From assembly GCF_958295425.1 (NCBI RefSeq), contig NC_081141.1, forward strand, positions 26,534,365-26,598,364: a stretch of 64,000 nucleotides of DNA, written 5' to 3'. Below, in pieces: positions 24,626 through 34,961 of this stretch (position 1 is its first letter; each line of letters starts with the position of its first letter). The translations under genes were made by a program, and so were the position numbers. Below the pieces are notes generated by a model. It was not told where the DNA came from. It saw only the letters and a program-made list of their open reading frames with translations, and ran no database searches. The stretch is from Solea solea (taxonomy: Eukaryota > Chordata > Actinopteri > Pleuronectiformes > Soleidae).

Positions 24626-27600
24626 CTACACATTCACCTCAACATACTCTGCCAAGCACCTATCTTCATCAATCAGGTTTGTGCACAGTTTAATAAAAAA
24701 ATATTGACTTACAAGTGATTTTTTATCAAAACACCATTTGTACTGAGAATGCATGCAAGTCTGCGCCGTCCACTGCTGCAGCTCTGAAAGGAGAACCCCC
24801 CCCCCCCCCAACTCTCTCTTGGCCTTATAACTGATGATCTGCAGCCAAGGGAAAATAAATTGAAAATCAATGCAGGTGGCACAGACGAAATGAGAATGAG
24901 GCATTAGGAGTGGAGGTGGTGTGTGTGTGTGTGTGTGTGTGGGGGGGGGGGCTGCAGTGCAGGCCTCTCAGGGCAAAGAGTGGAGGGTGCAAAGACTGGA
25001 GCGCAGGGGGAAACTTAGTCCCAGCTGTCTTCCAACCCCCTCTCACACTTTATTTATCGTGCACAAATAGGCTGGGATCAATAGTTTTAATCTAGAGTTA
25101 AATGTATTGAGTTTGGCCTGTCTCTCCTCTCCCCCCCCCACACCTGGCCATTGACTTTCCCCCTTTTTTTTTTTTTTTTTACTTCACACACCTTCAGTCT
25201 CCAGCTGCTGCCATTGACCCCTACTGTCACAGTGCCAGTGTGAGGGGATCACCTGGGAGGAGTGAGGGTTAATAAGTTTCAGAGACACTTAGCCACTTTT
25301 CAGCCTCTCAGAGATACTGTGAACCGTAGAGTAAAGCTGGGTTAGAATTAGAGTTTATTTGTTCCCTCAAATAATGTAATAAATGAAAATAAATGTCTCA
25401 AATGTCTTGTCCACAAACCAGAATGATTCAGTTTTAATGATCTCTTTGTCAAATGAAGCAAAGCTACCAGAAAATATTCACATTTTAAGAAGCTGAAAAA
25501 TCTGAAAACCTATTTTAATTATTGAAAAAACTCTAAAACCAACCAATTCAACAGTAATTGTCAAATTGACGATATGCACGATTTGTGTCTCGGTATCTTC
25601 TGCAGACACATGACTGTTAACAGGTCAGGGCTGGATTATTGAAAACTTGATTTCTTTAAATACTATTATACTATTTTTAAAACCAAAAATTTATACCTGA
25701 TGTACGTAGACTAGGCCTACGTCATAATTACTGGAGGCGTTATGGACACTGTCCACTGTCTCTCTCTCTGGTGTTGATGTGAGATTCCATGCAGAACAAA
25801 GAGCAAGTAAAGTTAAAACAAGAGAGAGCAAATGATGATGTGATGTCTGGGAAATTTAAAATCTCGCCAAAGAAAATGACAAAGACTGATTTTGACCACT
25901 TGTCGCGATGCAGAGCTTGCTGCAAATCAATAGACGTGGACGCAATCATGGGCAAAAACGCTCTTACCAGTTGTCCTCCCATCTTATTAAGCTGTGTCAG
26001 CACATTTGGTCCTTGAATTAGAGGGAACTGGTCCTGGTAAGGGCCACGCGGGTTGGTGTAGTGGTTAGCACTCATGCCTTTGCAGCAATAAGACACAGGT
26101 TTGTGACCTGTGTGGGTTTTCTCCGGGTTCTCCGGTTTCCTCCCACAGTCCAAAAACATGCAATATGGGGATCAGGTAAACTGGGCACTCTAAATTGACT
26201 GTAGGTGTGAGAGTGAATGGTTGTTTGTCTCTATATGTGTCCCTGTGATGTGGAGGATAAAGCGGGAGAAGATGGATGGATACATGTACGTACTCCGTAT
26301 ACGTTCCTATGCATTTGTGCAGTGTGTGACGCACAAACATCTGTGTTGCAGCGATATTCTGTCAGCTCAGGTAACTCTTGTTGGTTGTTGAGTGATTTAA
26401 TCTTTAAATTGATTAAATACACACGCACACGTAAAATAAGTTAAGATTCCCTGTTATGAACTGCTTTACAATAAAAAAAAAGAAAAGAAAAGAAAAAGTC
26501 ATTCTTGTGCTCACTGTGTTTTATGACCAGCTCGTTGGCAGGGCACAACTACGACAGAGCCCTAACATGGAGGAGGACTCCATCTACTGGAGGCAGGTGT
26601 GAACTACACTGACTTAAAAAAAGAAGGTTTTTCTTACTGTGAAACTGTCTGCCTGGAACTGGTTATCCACATAGATGCAGACTCTGTCATAGTCTTTCAT
26701 TTCCTGACTGGACTCGATACTCCTGGGGAGAATAAAAATAATAATAGGTGAGTTAAAAAAGACATTATTCTTTGTCATGTATAATCATGGGTTCTTTGAA
26801 CAGCAGCCATTTCGAGAGGTCACCGTAGGGAAAATCACAGGCGTAAATATTCAAATGAATGATGACTGAGTTCCATTTATCTATCTTCTGACTGACTCAC
26901 ATGCACTGAATCTGTACAACCTGTGATTTTCCTGCCAAAATTAACTCCAAATATGTTCTACCTTTGACCATCACACATTAACATGTTTTTGTATTACAAT
27001 GAATTGTTTAATCATGCTTTTTTTCTTTTATTCAACTACTGGCACTTTATTCTGTATCCCAATTCCTTGGCTCGTGGCACACTTCTTTGCCTCTATGTGA
27101 GTGTGTCACCTTCACTGCTATTTACTGCCCCCTAGTGGGACTAATAAAGTAGTTTGAATTTAATTTCAATAGCCCATGAATTGAATTCAATGTTTTGAAG
27201 TATAAAAGACCCAGAACTTTCCCTGGAGATTCTCCTGACAGCTCTCTACTATTATCTCTACTATAATATCCATATAAGCTTGTGTCAGAACCATGCATGA
27301 AAAACTCCCGAATGAGATTATCTCCAGTCACTAATCTCTGCATGTTTACCCAGTTCATGCCTGAAAACAGCACACGTTGGGATTTTTCCAACAGATTTAT
27401 GGCATATTATGAAGCAAACCGAGATTATGTAAATAGGGAATAATCCAACAGGTATAATTTGACATGATACAGTTGCTAAATTAATATAGGATTCATGTTT
27501 ATTTAATTTCAACACATTTTATTTTAGACAGACTGAGCTTGTTTGTTTCTTTTGAATTGATGGATGTATATTGTATTTTTTGTACGTACTGTATGATGCA

Positions 27601-30600
27601 CACACTGTAAATATTTAAAAATCTAAATGAAAAGGGTGAATATGACTTTACAAACCTGAAGAAGTTCTCTGCATGGCCCATGTTCACCATGTAGTCCTTC
27701 CCTCCGACCTCCTGGAAGTGCAGAGCGATGAACTGTGGCTTGCAGCTGTAAATCGTCTGTAACGAAGCAGAGCGAGCGAAACACGTCTCAGTCTACGCAT
27801 CCTTCATTACAGAGTAATGAGTGGAGAAGAAGGTCAAACAGCAGCACAGAGTGTTACAGGACCATGCAAACCATCAGTGAGAGGTCATGTGGAGTGTCTC
27901 GGTGTGGGTTTTTAGTTATATCAGTCAGCGTGTTTACATGCATTTAAAAGTCCAATTTTAGTCAGACTAAGACAATAATTTAATAATAGGTTTTCTTAAT
28001 TCAATTCAATTCAATTTTATTTGTATAACGCCAAAGTGGATCAGTGGATAGAAAAAAAATCCCTTTTAACAGATGAAGAAATCTCTGATAGAACCAGACT
28101 CAAAGATGTGCAGCCATCTGCCTCGGCCGGTTGGGGTGAAAGGAAAAATGGGGGTCAGAGTCGAGGTGGGGGACAGAAAGGGGGGAGAGAAAGAACAAGA
28201 AGGAGGTGAGGTAGAGACTGAAGAAAGAGACCAGGAGCAGATATACAACAATTGTATCTGGTTAATGTCATGTAAACACATTAGTCTGACTAAAATAGAG
28301 CTAGTCTTAGTCAGACTAACATACCTGGATTATGCAATTCATAGTCTGATTATTCCTGCATGTATACTCTTAGTCAGACAATTTCTTCAAGCTGAACTCT
28401 TAATGGGATTGTTTGTGCTATGTCTATATCAGCCAAAGCATTTTAATTATCATGTTTACTGTGTTTCTATAATTGTTTTATTGCTTTGTATACCACCAAC
28501 TGCCAAACCAATTGTCACTTGAGGAACAATAAAGTTCTGAACAAAAACAATTGGAAGTTTTACACTTTTTCATGACCTGTATGATGTAATTATTTCAGAT
28601 TTTAAAAGTTCTTATGACTGACATCATTTTCTTGATGAATTCTATTATATTTTTTTGTTAAGTGTATTTCAATTTATCAATAATAAATCAATCAGTTACA
28701 TATAATTCCATTTTTTTTTGGCTGAATTGCAAAAGATAGTCAACAAAAATGAAGAGAACAAATATAAAATGACCTTACCTTATACAGTTCATGTAACCAA
28801 TCACTTTCAATTTCACCCAACTGTAAAGAGAAAAGGAAAAAAAAATAATTAAAGGCCTTTCCTGGAAGAAACAGAAGGAAATAGATTTATTCTGTCCACC
28901 TCAAGGGCAGAGCAACAACCTGTAAACACAACATTTCTGCACAATAAATACAGTCGTCATGACAACCTAGATTAGGTGCATGTCACACCAGATATTCTCT
29001 CATTTAGCTGTTTAATTCTTCATCCTCTCTCAGGAGCTAAATATTGCTAAAGAATCAAACCTGCTACTATGGATGGATAATATATGATATTATTGTGTAT
29101 CGTGATTTAAAAAAAACATTTACAACAAGTTGATTACGGTGAATTTTCATTAGGAGGATAATCCAGATTTATCAGAAAAGTGACTTGAAATTGGTTTCTA
29201 GTTCGCCAACATAGAGTCACAGTGATTTGTTTTGAAATGCCACAAGTGGGAGCTTGTTTCCTCTGTATCTGTAAGCTTTCAGAAATATTTTACTACGTCT
29301 GGTTGTTGTTTTTTTGTGTTGCCTGTGAATATCTAGATTTTCAAGACTGAGGAAAAGTAAACCTCAAAACTTCTTTCATGTTATTTTTTTATTCTGTATC
29401 TTTTCCGTTATTTCCCTTCGTTTTAATCAAAAATATATTGGTCTTTCTTAACATTTCATTTTAGCTACACATTTTATGAGCAGGAAAAAGAGCTGTTGTT
29501 AGCTCGGTAAGTTAGCTAGCTAATGCTACACTTCTTAATCTTCTGCTAATCAGAGCTATGAGTCATACCTGTAAATTTAAGGCTGTATATATTAAACAAA
29601 TAAAAGATATTTAAAAAAAAATATGACTTTTGGGTCAAAAATAGGTCAAAAGGATGTTAAGAAGTCTTCATGGAAACTCTGCGCTAACTCTGAGCAAGGA
29701 AATACAAACTGTCTGGAAATGTAATCTGGCACATTGTGCTGATTCTGTTTCCAGGAAGTACGAGTGTACCTGTAATACTCTGGACATGATCGTGAAGGTA
29801 TGTTTTAAATTACACACTGGCCACGGTTACAGCTGAGTTTACAGTAAAACATGTATGAGAAAATCAGGCAGACGCAAAAAAGGCTGAGGGCGACTTAGCA
29901 GCGCCACGAAGGGGTTTAAGGGGGGATTAAATCCCCTTTAGTTTTATTTTCTGCCCCTTCTGTTTGAGCTGAAATAAAGCAGAATCTTTTTGTTGTTTCA
30001 AATAAAAGTTTCTGGGCAAGGTTGAACAATTAATCATTTTCAATATGAAACAACCATCGGATATAGGTATGGGACGATACCACTTTTTGTGACCAATACT
30101 GGTATCACAATCTAGTCCAATACAATCATTTTAGACCATTTATGAATTTATGAATGTGTTAACAACACGTTTGTGCCGAGTAATTTCAAAGACATAATTC
30201 TCCAACTGTGTAACAACTGTGTAATAACAGTTTGCTGATTTTTATTCACATTTTTACAGTCTTTTTTTGATTGTATCAGATTTTACATTTTTATCTGTTA
30301 TCCGATCTCCGATCCGAGAGATCCGGAAAACAACACCATGTGAAAAATCGTTGCAATTTAATTTGTCATTTCAATTCATTTTTTCCTCTATTTAACTCTA
30401 AATGGAATCGATGTAAATGGAACTCAGCATAGTTCTCCATTTGTGTCACATCATTTCTGAATGTTGACGTTCAGTTACGGCTTCATTCAACTGTGACAAA
30501 TACGTCAAAAATGTTCCGTTTTGTTCTGAAGTACACTTGCGATTGCATGTCTGATTCTCATAATAACAGGATTCTCCGGTTTATCAACAACAATCGATTG

Positions 30601-33600
30601 CTGCCTCAGTCGACTTCACGTGCATCAGGATTTTGGGCCACTGTGTGGTGAGAGGGTGAAGCCAGGTGCACTCACACCAGCAAAGGAATGGCTTTGCATA
30701 GTGTATTTGCATGGACTGTGCAGGACGTGAAGGTCTCCTCTCAAATCATTTGTTCATGAACATGAACAGCACTGCGTCTGACAATGTTCAAGATTCATCC
30801 AGTCATCATAACTTTTCAAATATACAGTAACTTAAACATTGATTAATATTATTAATTCATAAATATAAACAGGTTAAACCTTCTGTCTGTACTCATACTA
30901 ACTCCATTTGGTTCCAACACTATAAACTCTCAGAAAATGTGCACACATTTGGTTGAATGTAAATATTTACGCAGACGTGTTATGAAAGCTTTACAGATAC
31001 GGAGGAAACAGATGAACTCTAACTCTGCTATGAAGGATATGCATTTTTAATAATCTTTAATAGGGATTGTTATAAATCATGAGGACCTGGAATGACTGGA
31101 AAAAATGCAGGCTTCAAAATAAATGACTAGGTCTGTATGTTGGCAAGAAGGACAGCGTTTCTAAAGTCACACACATGAAATATTAACAATTTTCTCCATG
31201 AATGATCATCTCGATAACAAAAATTCACCGCAATCAAGATATTGCAAGTGCTTTTTATGACAATGCATGATTATATCGTTAATTGTACTATCCCTAATTG
31301 TAATATCATGTAGGTTGTGTATGTACATAGGTTTAAACATTTTTAATAAATTACTAAAAAGTGGAACAAAACGTTGAAATGTTAAGAAAACAGGTTATTC
31401 ATGCTAAAATAAAAATACTTTCAGTATCAAACAGTCGTACAAAATGTTAGCGTCACAAAAACATAGTTCACTGTTGCAAAAATAAGTTGTACAACTTACC
31501 TAACAAACAACTTGTACAAACAACTTACCTTACAAAATATGAATGCGTTTGTCCTCAAAAACGTCACTAAAACTATATTTTTAATTTGTTACCTGTCTGT
31601 TTAAAATATTTAACTTTACTTTAATTTACTTTATACTATCATTTTAAATTGTAATAACTGTATATATATTTATATATATATTAGCACTGCAGTCGAGCCA
31701 CGAAAATGTAGATTTGAGAGAAGTTAAGCAAATGTTGTATTATTTGCTATTATTAAACCGTTAAAGCAGGAGGGTTAAATAAGCCAAAAAGAAAAATTGT
31801 CATTAATTATCGGCTATAGAAAACCCATATCAGTCGACCTCTAATCACTAAGACTCTATGTTGGCGAGCATTTTCCAGTCACTCATATGAAATATTAACG
31901 TTTTTCTCAGTTCATGATGACACCAATAATGATTACGATCATGTCATCATGTCACATAATATTATTGTGTCATCCTTAGACTTAATTACAGACCAACTAC
32001 ACAATCAGAAGCCACAGAGAAGCAGCAGAGAGTGTGTAGCTCAGGGGTCTCAAACTCAAATGACCTGTGGGCCAATGACTGTCTCGTCTGGTCAGTCAGG
32101 GGCCAGTCAAGTAAAAAAAAGCCCTACTTTTTTGGGAAAAGCAACAGTTGGGGTGGACGTTATGAGCTCAAAATCGCATATCAATATGTATGTATATGTA
32201 TATGTATATGTATATATATATATATCTCTCTATTGCCTCGTGTGAGCTTTTCCGTCTTTCCGTTTTCCGCACTTTGGTCCACTGTGTTTGTTTTAAAGTG
32301 CTTTACAAATAAAGTTGGATTGGATCATTTCAAAATATAAGTGGTTGTTTTAATATGCAACAATAAAAAAAAAAACATTTATGATGCAAAATTAATCTAT
32401 TAATTTAAAAATAAAAACATATAGAATAATAACAACTTAATATTGTTTGGAGGGCCACATGAAATCGATTGGAGGGCCACATGTGGCCCCCAGGCTGCAA
32501 CATTGAGACCACTGGTGTAGATGCTTCTGTGATGTTTTCAGAGCAGAGATAAAGGGTTGACTCTGTCACTGGCTGAGCTGCTCCTGTTACTGAACTACAA
32601 GAGGATTTAAAAGCTTGTGATGTGCTTAAAGACCTGCTCTTATCCTGAAGGTAGAGAGAGAACGTTGAGCAGTGTTTGCTTATAGAAATGCATCGGGCCT
32701 AAAGTCAGTAGAAAAGCTTGCGTCTCCCTGGGAGGAAAAAAAGATACTCATCTGTTTACATATTTCCCACAAAGGGATCTAACATGTTTTCACTGGAGCC
32801 AGATTAGGCAACCGGAAACATGGTCCCGAGCCAAATTTCCATGAGTGTCAGACTCCGAGCTCCTCCTCTCTCCTCTGTCTGCGACTTTAAACCCAGTCTG
32901 GACCGAAATACAAACCGCTGCATATTAAACGGAGTGTTTTGAATAGTTCAATTACAGTCAGATGTCTTTACTACATTATAAAAAAAACACACTGTAACTT
33001 ATGTCAGGCAGCTGCGATTATTCAATTCTTCATCAATGACTAAACTAGTTGTCAACTATTTTGATCATGGATTAATCTGTTTGAGTGTTTGTTTAATAAT
33101 TAGAAGAAGCTTTCTGATTTTTCAGCTTCTTAAATGTGAATATTTTCTGGTTTCTTTGCTCCATGTAATGAAAGGAAAATCGACTACATCATAATTTCCA
33201 GGTTTTGAAAGCATTAACTAACATTTTTCAACATTTCTCAACATTTCCTGACATGTTATTAGAAATGGTGATGTGGTTATAGTTATATACTAAAAAGACA
33301 CAAAACAATGGTTTTTATCAATGACTGCGTTTATAACCACATATCTTCCTACATTCATATGACAGCATGGTGTTGCCACAAAGCAAGAAGGTTGTCAGTT
33401 TGAACCCCAGTTTGACCGAGGGCCTTTCTGTGTGGAAAAAACCCAGGTTCTCCACGTTCTCAAACCCAGGTTCTACAGGTTCTCCAGGTTTCCTCCAAAC
33501 GTGCAGTTTAATTGGACTCTCTAAAATGTACTGTAGGAGCAAGTAAACTAGAATCCTGATGATCGGGGAGCCCCCAATAGTGTGTGGTATATGATACGAT

Positions 33601-33880
33601 ACATGATCTACGATACCAATAATATCACGATATGACGATTCTGTGATTCTGTCAATATATTGCAAGACAATTATACAGCGATACATCACAATATCTGCAT
33701 TGGTTATCGTATTGCACGACAATGATGTATCACTAAATTTATATTTTGACCCACGTCTAGGGGGAAGAAACATTTTAACATATCAAAGAAATCTTGATTT
33801 ATATATCTGAACAGTGTTCAAATCAAAGTCATTAAATTGGTTTACTTGTTTAACTTGACTTTGGTAGAAGTTGAAGTCAC

Positions 33881-33920
<40 letters not shown>

Positions 33921-34025
33921 CATATATGTATGTACTGTGTGTGTATATATATATATATAAAGTGACTTCAACTTCAATTAAAATAGTGAATATATGTATA
34001 TATATATACATATATGTATATATAC

Positions 34026-34093
<68 letters not shown>

Positions 34094-34611
34094 CATATAT
34101 TCACTATTTTAATTGATCATAGAAGTAGTAGGACTCGATTAATCGTCACAGATTATTCAGTCTCTGTCAATCTGGCGTCTCCGCTCAGGTCACGTGAGCT
34201 GCAAATCTCGCGCATCTTTTGCTTTTACAACTTTTTTTTTTTTTTTTGAAACGACGGCGGATGAATACAGTGAAGCACATGCTGTTGACAGCTGACAAAC
34301 AACACAGGGTAAAAACACACCGTTTTCTGTTAGAAACGTTATTAACAGTAACAGCAACAGGTCGAAAACAACAGAAAACTACAAACTTCACACACTGAAG
34401 TGAACATGTTGTAGTTTCCACTGTGTGTGTGAGTGAGCGCTAACCCTCACTCACTCACAGGAGGAAGAACGCGCCACTGCTAAATCTATAATCCGATTAT
34501 AATCTGAGCTGGTGTGTGTGTGTTGTTTAATTTTAAAAAAGGTTTACTCACGTTGTCAAAGAGTGAGCCGACATTGGCGGTGACGAGCAGCACATCAGTG
34601 AACGTTTCCAT
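14039..34611 (-). CDS. type I inositol-polyphosphate 5-phosphatase, INPP5A-like, 15 exons
   Basis: Exons in transcript order: 34552-34611, 28779-28820, 27656-27756, 26638-26722, 20879-20942, 18793-18896, 18457-18509, 16470-16589, 16280-16364, 15861-15956, 15006-15080, 14681-14754, 14467-14578, 14157-14228, 14039-14080. They join in phase to 394 aa; human INPP5A is about 412. The family removes the 5-phosphate of Ins(1,4,5)P3 and Ins(1,3,4,5)P4, ending calcium signalling. The N terminus has [12 protein letters not shown] as in INPP5A. Both catalytic signatures are intact: FGDFNFRLD (about 224-232) and CPAWCDRIL (about 338-346), plus GDHKPVF at the exon 14/15 junction. [11 protein letters not shown] also matches INPP5A. 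The ATG is in good context (AACATGG). Oddities: the chain ends [13 protein letters not shown] and lacks the C-terminal prenylation box of INPP5A; exon 8 has a weak donor (GTCACA). Its place beside nkx6.3 suggests an INPP5A paralogue, not the canonical gene. Confidence 0.93.
14947..14990. repeat. short dispersed repeat fragment
   Basis: GTGGCGCCCCCTATGGGGAG followed by AAGCCAATAGAAG resembles a widespread teleost repeat end. It lies in intron 11 of the INPP5A-like gene. Confidence 0.35.
16680..17235 (+). repeat. dispersed repeat, forward copy, with (GA)n insertion
   Basis: About 550 bp with no transposase. Words such as ATCACCTCGTCATTTGCTCT and CACAGCTTAATAAGATGGGA are matched on the opposite strand at 25,740-26,010. 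TTTCAAGGATTTCAAGGAC recurs at about 17,204 and 17,770. A (GA)n microsatellite sits at about 16,953-17,010. It is located in intron 7 of the INPP5A-like gene. Confidence 0.6.
16953..17010. repeat. (GA)n microsatellite
   Basis: Near-perfect GA dinucleotide run with GGGA and GCGA interruptions. Confidence 0.9.
18301..18443. repeat. upstream half of an intragenic duplication (copy A, segment 1)
   Basis: Shares ACTGCTTATCTATTTGTG, TTTTTGTGTTAAAG and ACCAAAAGTGAAAGC with 20,084-20,221 at high identity. It directly abuts the exon 7 donor of the INPP5A-like gene. See the findings for the duplication model. Confidence 0.7.
19405..19845. mobile_element. palindromic MITE-like element with ATCGG-rich ends
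   Basis: Left end AGTATCGGAATCGGGTTCCG and right end TATCGGGATCGGATCGGAAG are related as partial inverted repeats rich in CCGAT/ATCGG. The interior has a second dyad: CTGCTAGCTGGCTGCAAA (about 19,538) against TACAGCCAGCTAGCAGGCG (about 19,622). It also has TTTTCTGAACGTGTCTCA against TGAGACGCGGAGTTCAGGAA. No open transposase is seen. It is absent from duplicate copy B. Confidence 0.6.
19973..20032. repeat. (CTAT)n tetranucleotide repeat
   Basis: Tandem CTAT units with CGAT/CTGT variants at the left end. Confidence 0.9.
20084..20425. repeat. decayed tandem duplicate lacking exons 6-7 (copy B)
   Basis: Three consecutive blocks match copy A in the same order. 20,084-20,221 matches 18,301-18,443; 20,244-20,330 matches 19,242-19,315; 20,372-20,414 matches 19,893-19,937. 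Copy B lacks the ~800 bp middle of copy A, which contains exons 7 and 6, and also lacks the palindromic element at 19.4-19.85 kb. Confidence 0.65.
21205..21370. repeat. second copy of the 6.3-6.8 kb element, partial
   Basis: GAGGGAGCATTTTTGTGTAT and ACAGCAGCAGAGCAGGGG correspond to the interior of the MITE-like element downstream of nkx6.3. The terminal inverted repeats were not found here. It lies in intron 4 of the INPP5A-like gene. Confidence 0.55.
21388..21475. repeat. hAT-like element end (CAGTGGTTCTCAAA)
   Basis: CAGTGGTTCTCAAAAACTGG followed by GTCAGGACCCACAGATGGGTC is a characteristic end of non-autonomous hAT elements in fish. Similar ends lie at about 35,245 and 42,112. The opposite terminus was not identified. 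Confidence 0.5.
23310..23593. repeat. long inverted repeat (foldback element)
   Basis: The left arm 23,352-23,412 (GACTTCGAAGAGTCCAAACT...) is the near-perfect reverse complement of 23,493-23,555 (...AGTTTGGACTCTTCGTAGTC). Arms are ~62 nt around an ~80 nt loop, and weaker complementarity extends outward on both sides. It lies in intron 4 of the INPP5A-like gene. It is a foldback MITE or a decayed inverted duplication. Confidence 0.8.
24596..24624. repeat. (CA)n microsatellite
   Basis: About 29 bp of CA dinucleotides; a (TG)n followed by G10 occurs at about 24,918-24,950. Confidence 0.9.
25740..26010 (-). repeat. reverse copy of the 16.7-17.1 kb dispersed repeat
   Basis: Inverted relative to 16,700-17,060. 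TGATGTCTGGGAAATTTAAA and CAGCACATTTGGTCCTTGAA correspond to words there after reverse complementing. The ~140 aa minus-strand open frame is repeat-derived and not a gene. Confidence 0.55.
26045..26285 (+). repeat. tRNA-headed teleost dispersed repeat
   Basis: The start GGTTGGTGTAGTGGTTAGCA is A-box-like. It is followed by CCTTTGCAGCAATAAGACAC, TTTCCTCCCACAGTCCAAAA, ACATGCAATATGGGG, TCTAAATTGACTGTAGGTGT and GGATAAAGCGGGAGAAGATG. This is one of the commonest teleost repeats. Fragments occur at about 33,360-33,545 and 39,085-39,200 (forward), 59,040-59,105 (tail) and 62,780-62,960 (reverse). Confidence 0.75.
27930..28400. repeat. composite repeat: AGTCTGACTAA element interrupted by an AATTCAATTCAATT element
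   Basis: TTTTAGTCAGACTAAGAC (about 27,956) and ATTAGTCTGACTAAAAT (about 28,281) are inverted copies flanking a different repeat. That inner repeat starts TTCAATTCAATTCAATTTTA (about 28,000) and runs through AACAGATGAAGAAATCTCTG and GCCATCTGCCTCGGCCGGTT. Further AGTCAGAC words follow to 28,380. This looks like one teleost element inserted into another in intron 2 of the INPP5A-like gene. Confidence 0.55.
32042..32514. mobile_element. non-autonomous hAT element with 8-bp target-site duplication
   Basis: The left terminus CAGGGGTCTCAAACTC (32,042) and right terminus ACATTGAGACCACTG (ending 32,514) form a hAT-type inverted terminal repeat (CAG.GGTCTCAA). They are flanked by GTGTAGCT (32,034-32,041) and GTGTAGAT (32,515-32,522), a 7/8 matching duplication, as expected for hAT. 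The interior has no transposase; it contains a (TATG)n run and an AAAGTGCTTTACAAATAAAG repeat tail. It lies in intron 1 of the INPP5A-like gene. Confidence 0.75.
33003..33260 (+). repeat. dispersed MITE-like repeat (GCTGCAAC family), forward copy
   Basis: Contains CAGCTTCTTAAATGTGAATA directly followed by TTTTCTGGTTTCTTTGCTCC, the core of the family, then TTTCCTGACATG. It is the best-preserved of the forward copies with 36,868 and 43,511. Confidence 0.7.
33868..34115. repeat. two nested inverted repeats around (TA)n
   Basis: GAAGTTGAAGTCACTTTTTA (33,868) pairs with TATAAAGTGACTTCAACTTC (ending 33,977). AATTAAAATAGTGAATATAT (about 33,978) pairs with ATATATTCACTATTTTAATT (about 34,095-34,114). 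Both spacers are (TA)n/(TATG)n, so two adjacent AT-rich hairpins form. It is likely an AT foldback MITE or replication-slippage product. Confidence 0.8.
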
Positions 34612-34960
34612 GTTAACGACCTGCAAAGCCTTCACGCGCACACGGTCCCAGGAAACTCCGCAGCAGCAGCGGCGGCGGCGGTAGCGTCGCCCGGATGACG
34701 CGCGCGCGACTCAGGCCTGAAGAGGCGGCGGCTCCTCCTCCTTCTCCTCCTCCGCTTCTACACGGAGAGACTTTTACGCCGCAGAGTGCGAGTAAACGTC
34801 CCGCTCTCACCGGTCCGTCACCACTCGGCTGTCGCGGGCGTCATGGCGTTTGAACCGGCCGCGGCGCTCGCGACCAACCGTCGTCTAAGCAGCGGCAGAA
34901 GCGGCGGTTGTAGTTGTAGTAGTTCGCTTCCCTCGTGCGCGGATTTCCGCCTCCTCTCTG
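34612..34960 (-). promoter_or_regulatory. CpG-rich promoter of the INPP5A-like gene
   Basis: Immediately upstream of the start codon is a GC- and CpG-dense block with GGCGGCGGCGG, GACGCGCGCGCGAC, and several GCGG and CGCG runs, in an otherwise AT-rich region. It is the expected 5' UTR and CpG-island promoter. Short open frames on both strands reflect its GC content. A divergent plus-strand transcript is possible but unsupported. Confidence 0.65.
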
Positions 34961-34961
34961 T

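Noticed and set aside
25740..26159. 139-aa minus-strand open frame
   Set aside because: Its similarity to the plus-strand frame at 16.8 kb comes from two copies of a dispersed repeat, interrupted and without family match.
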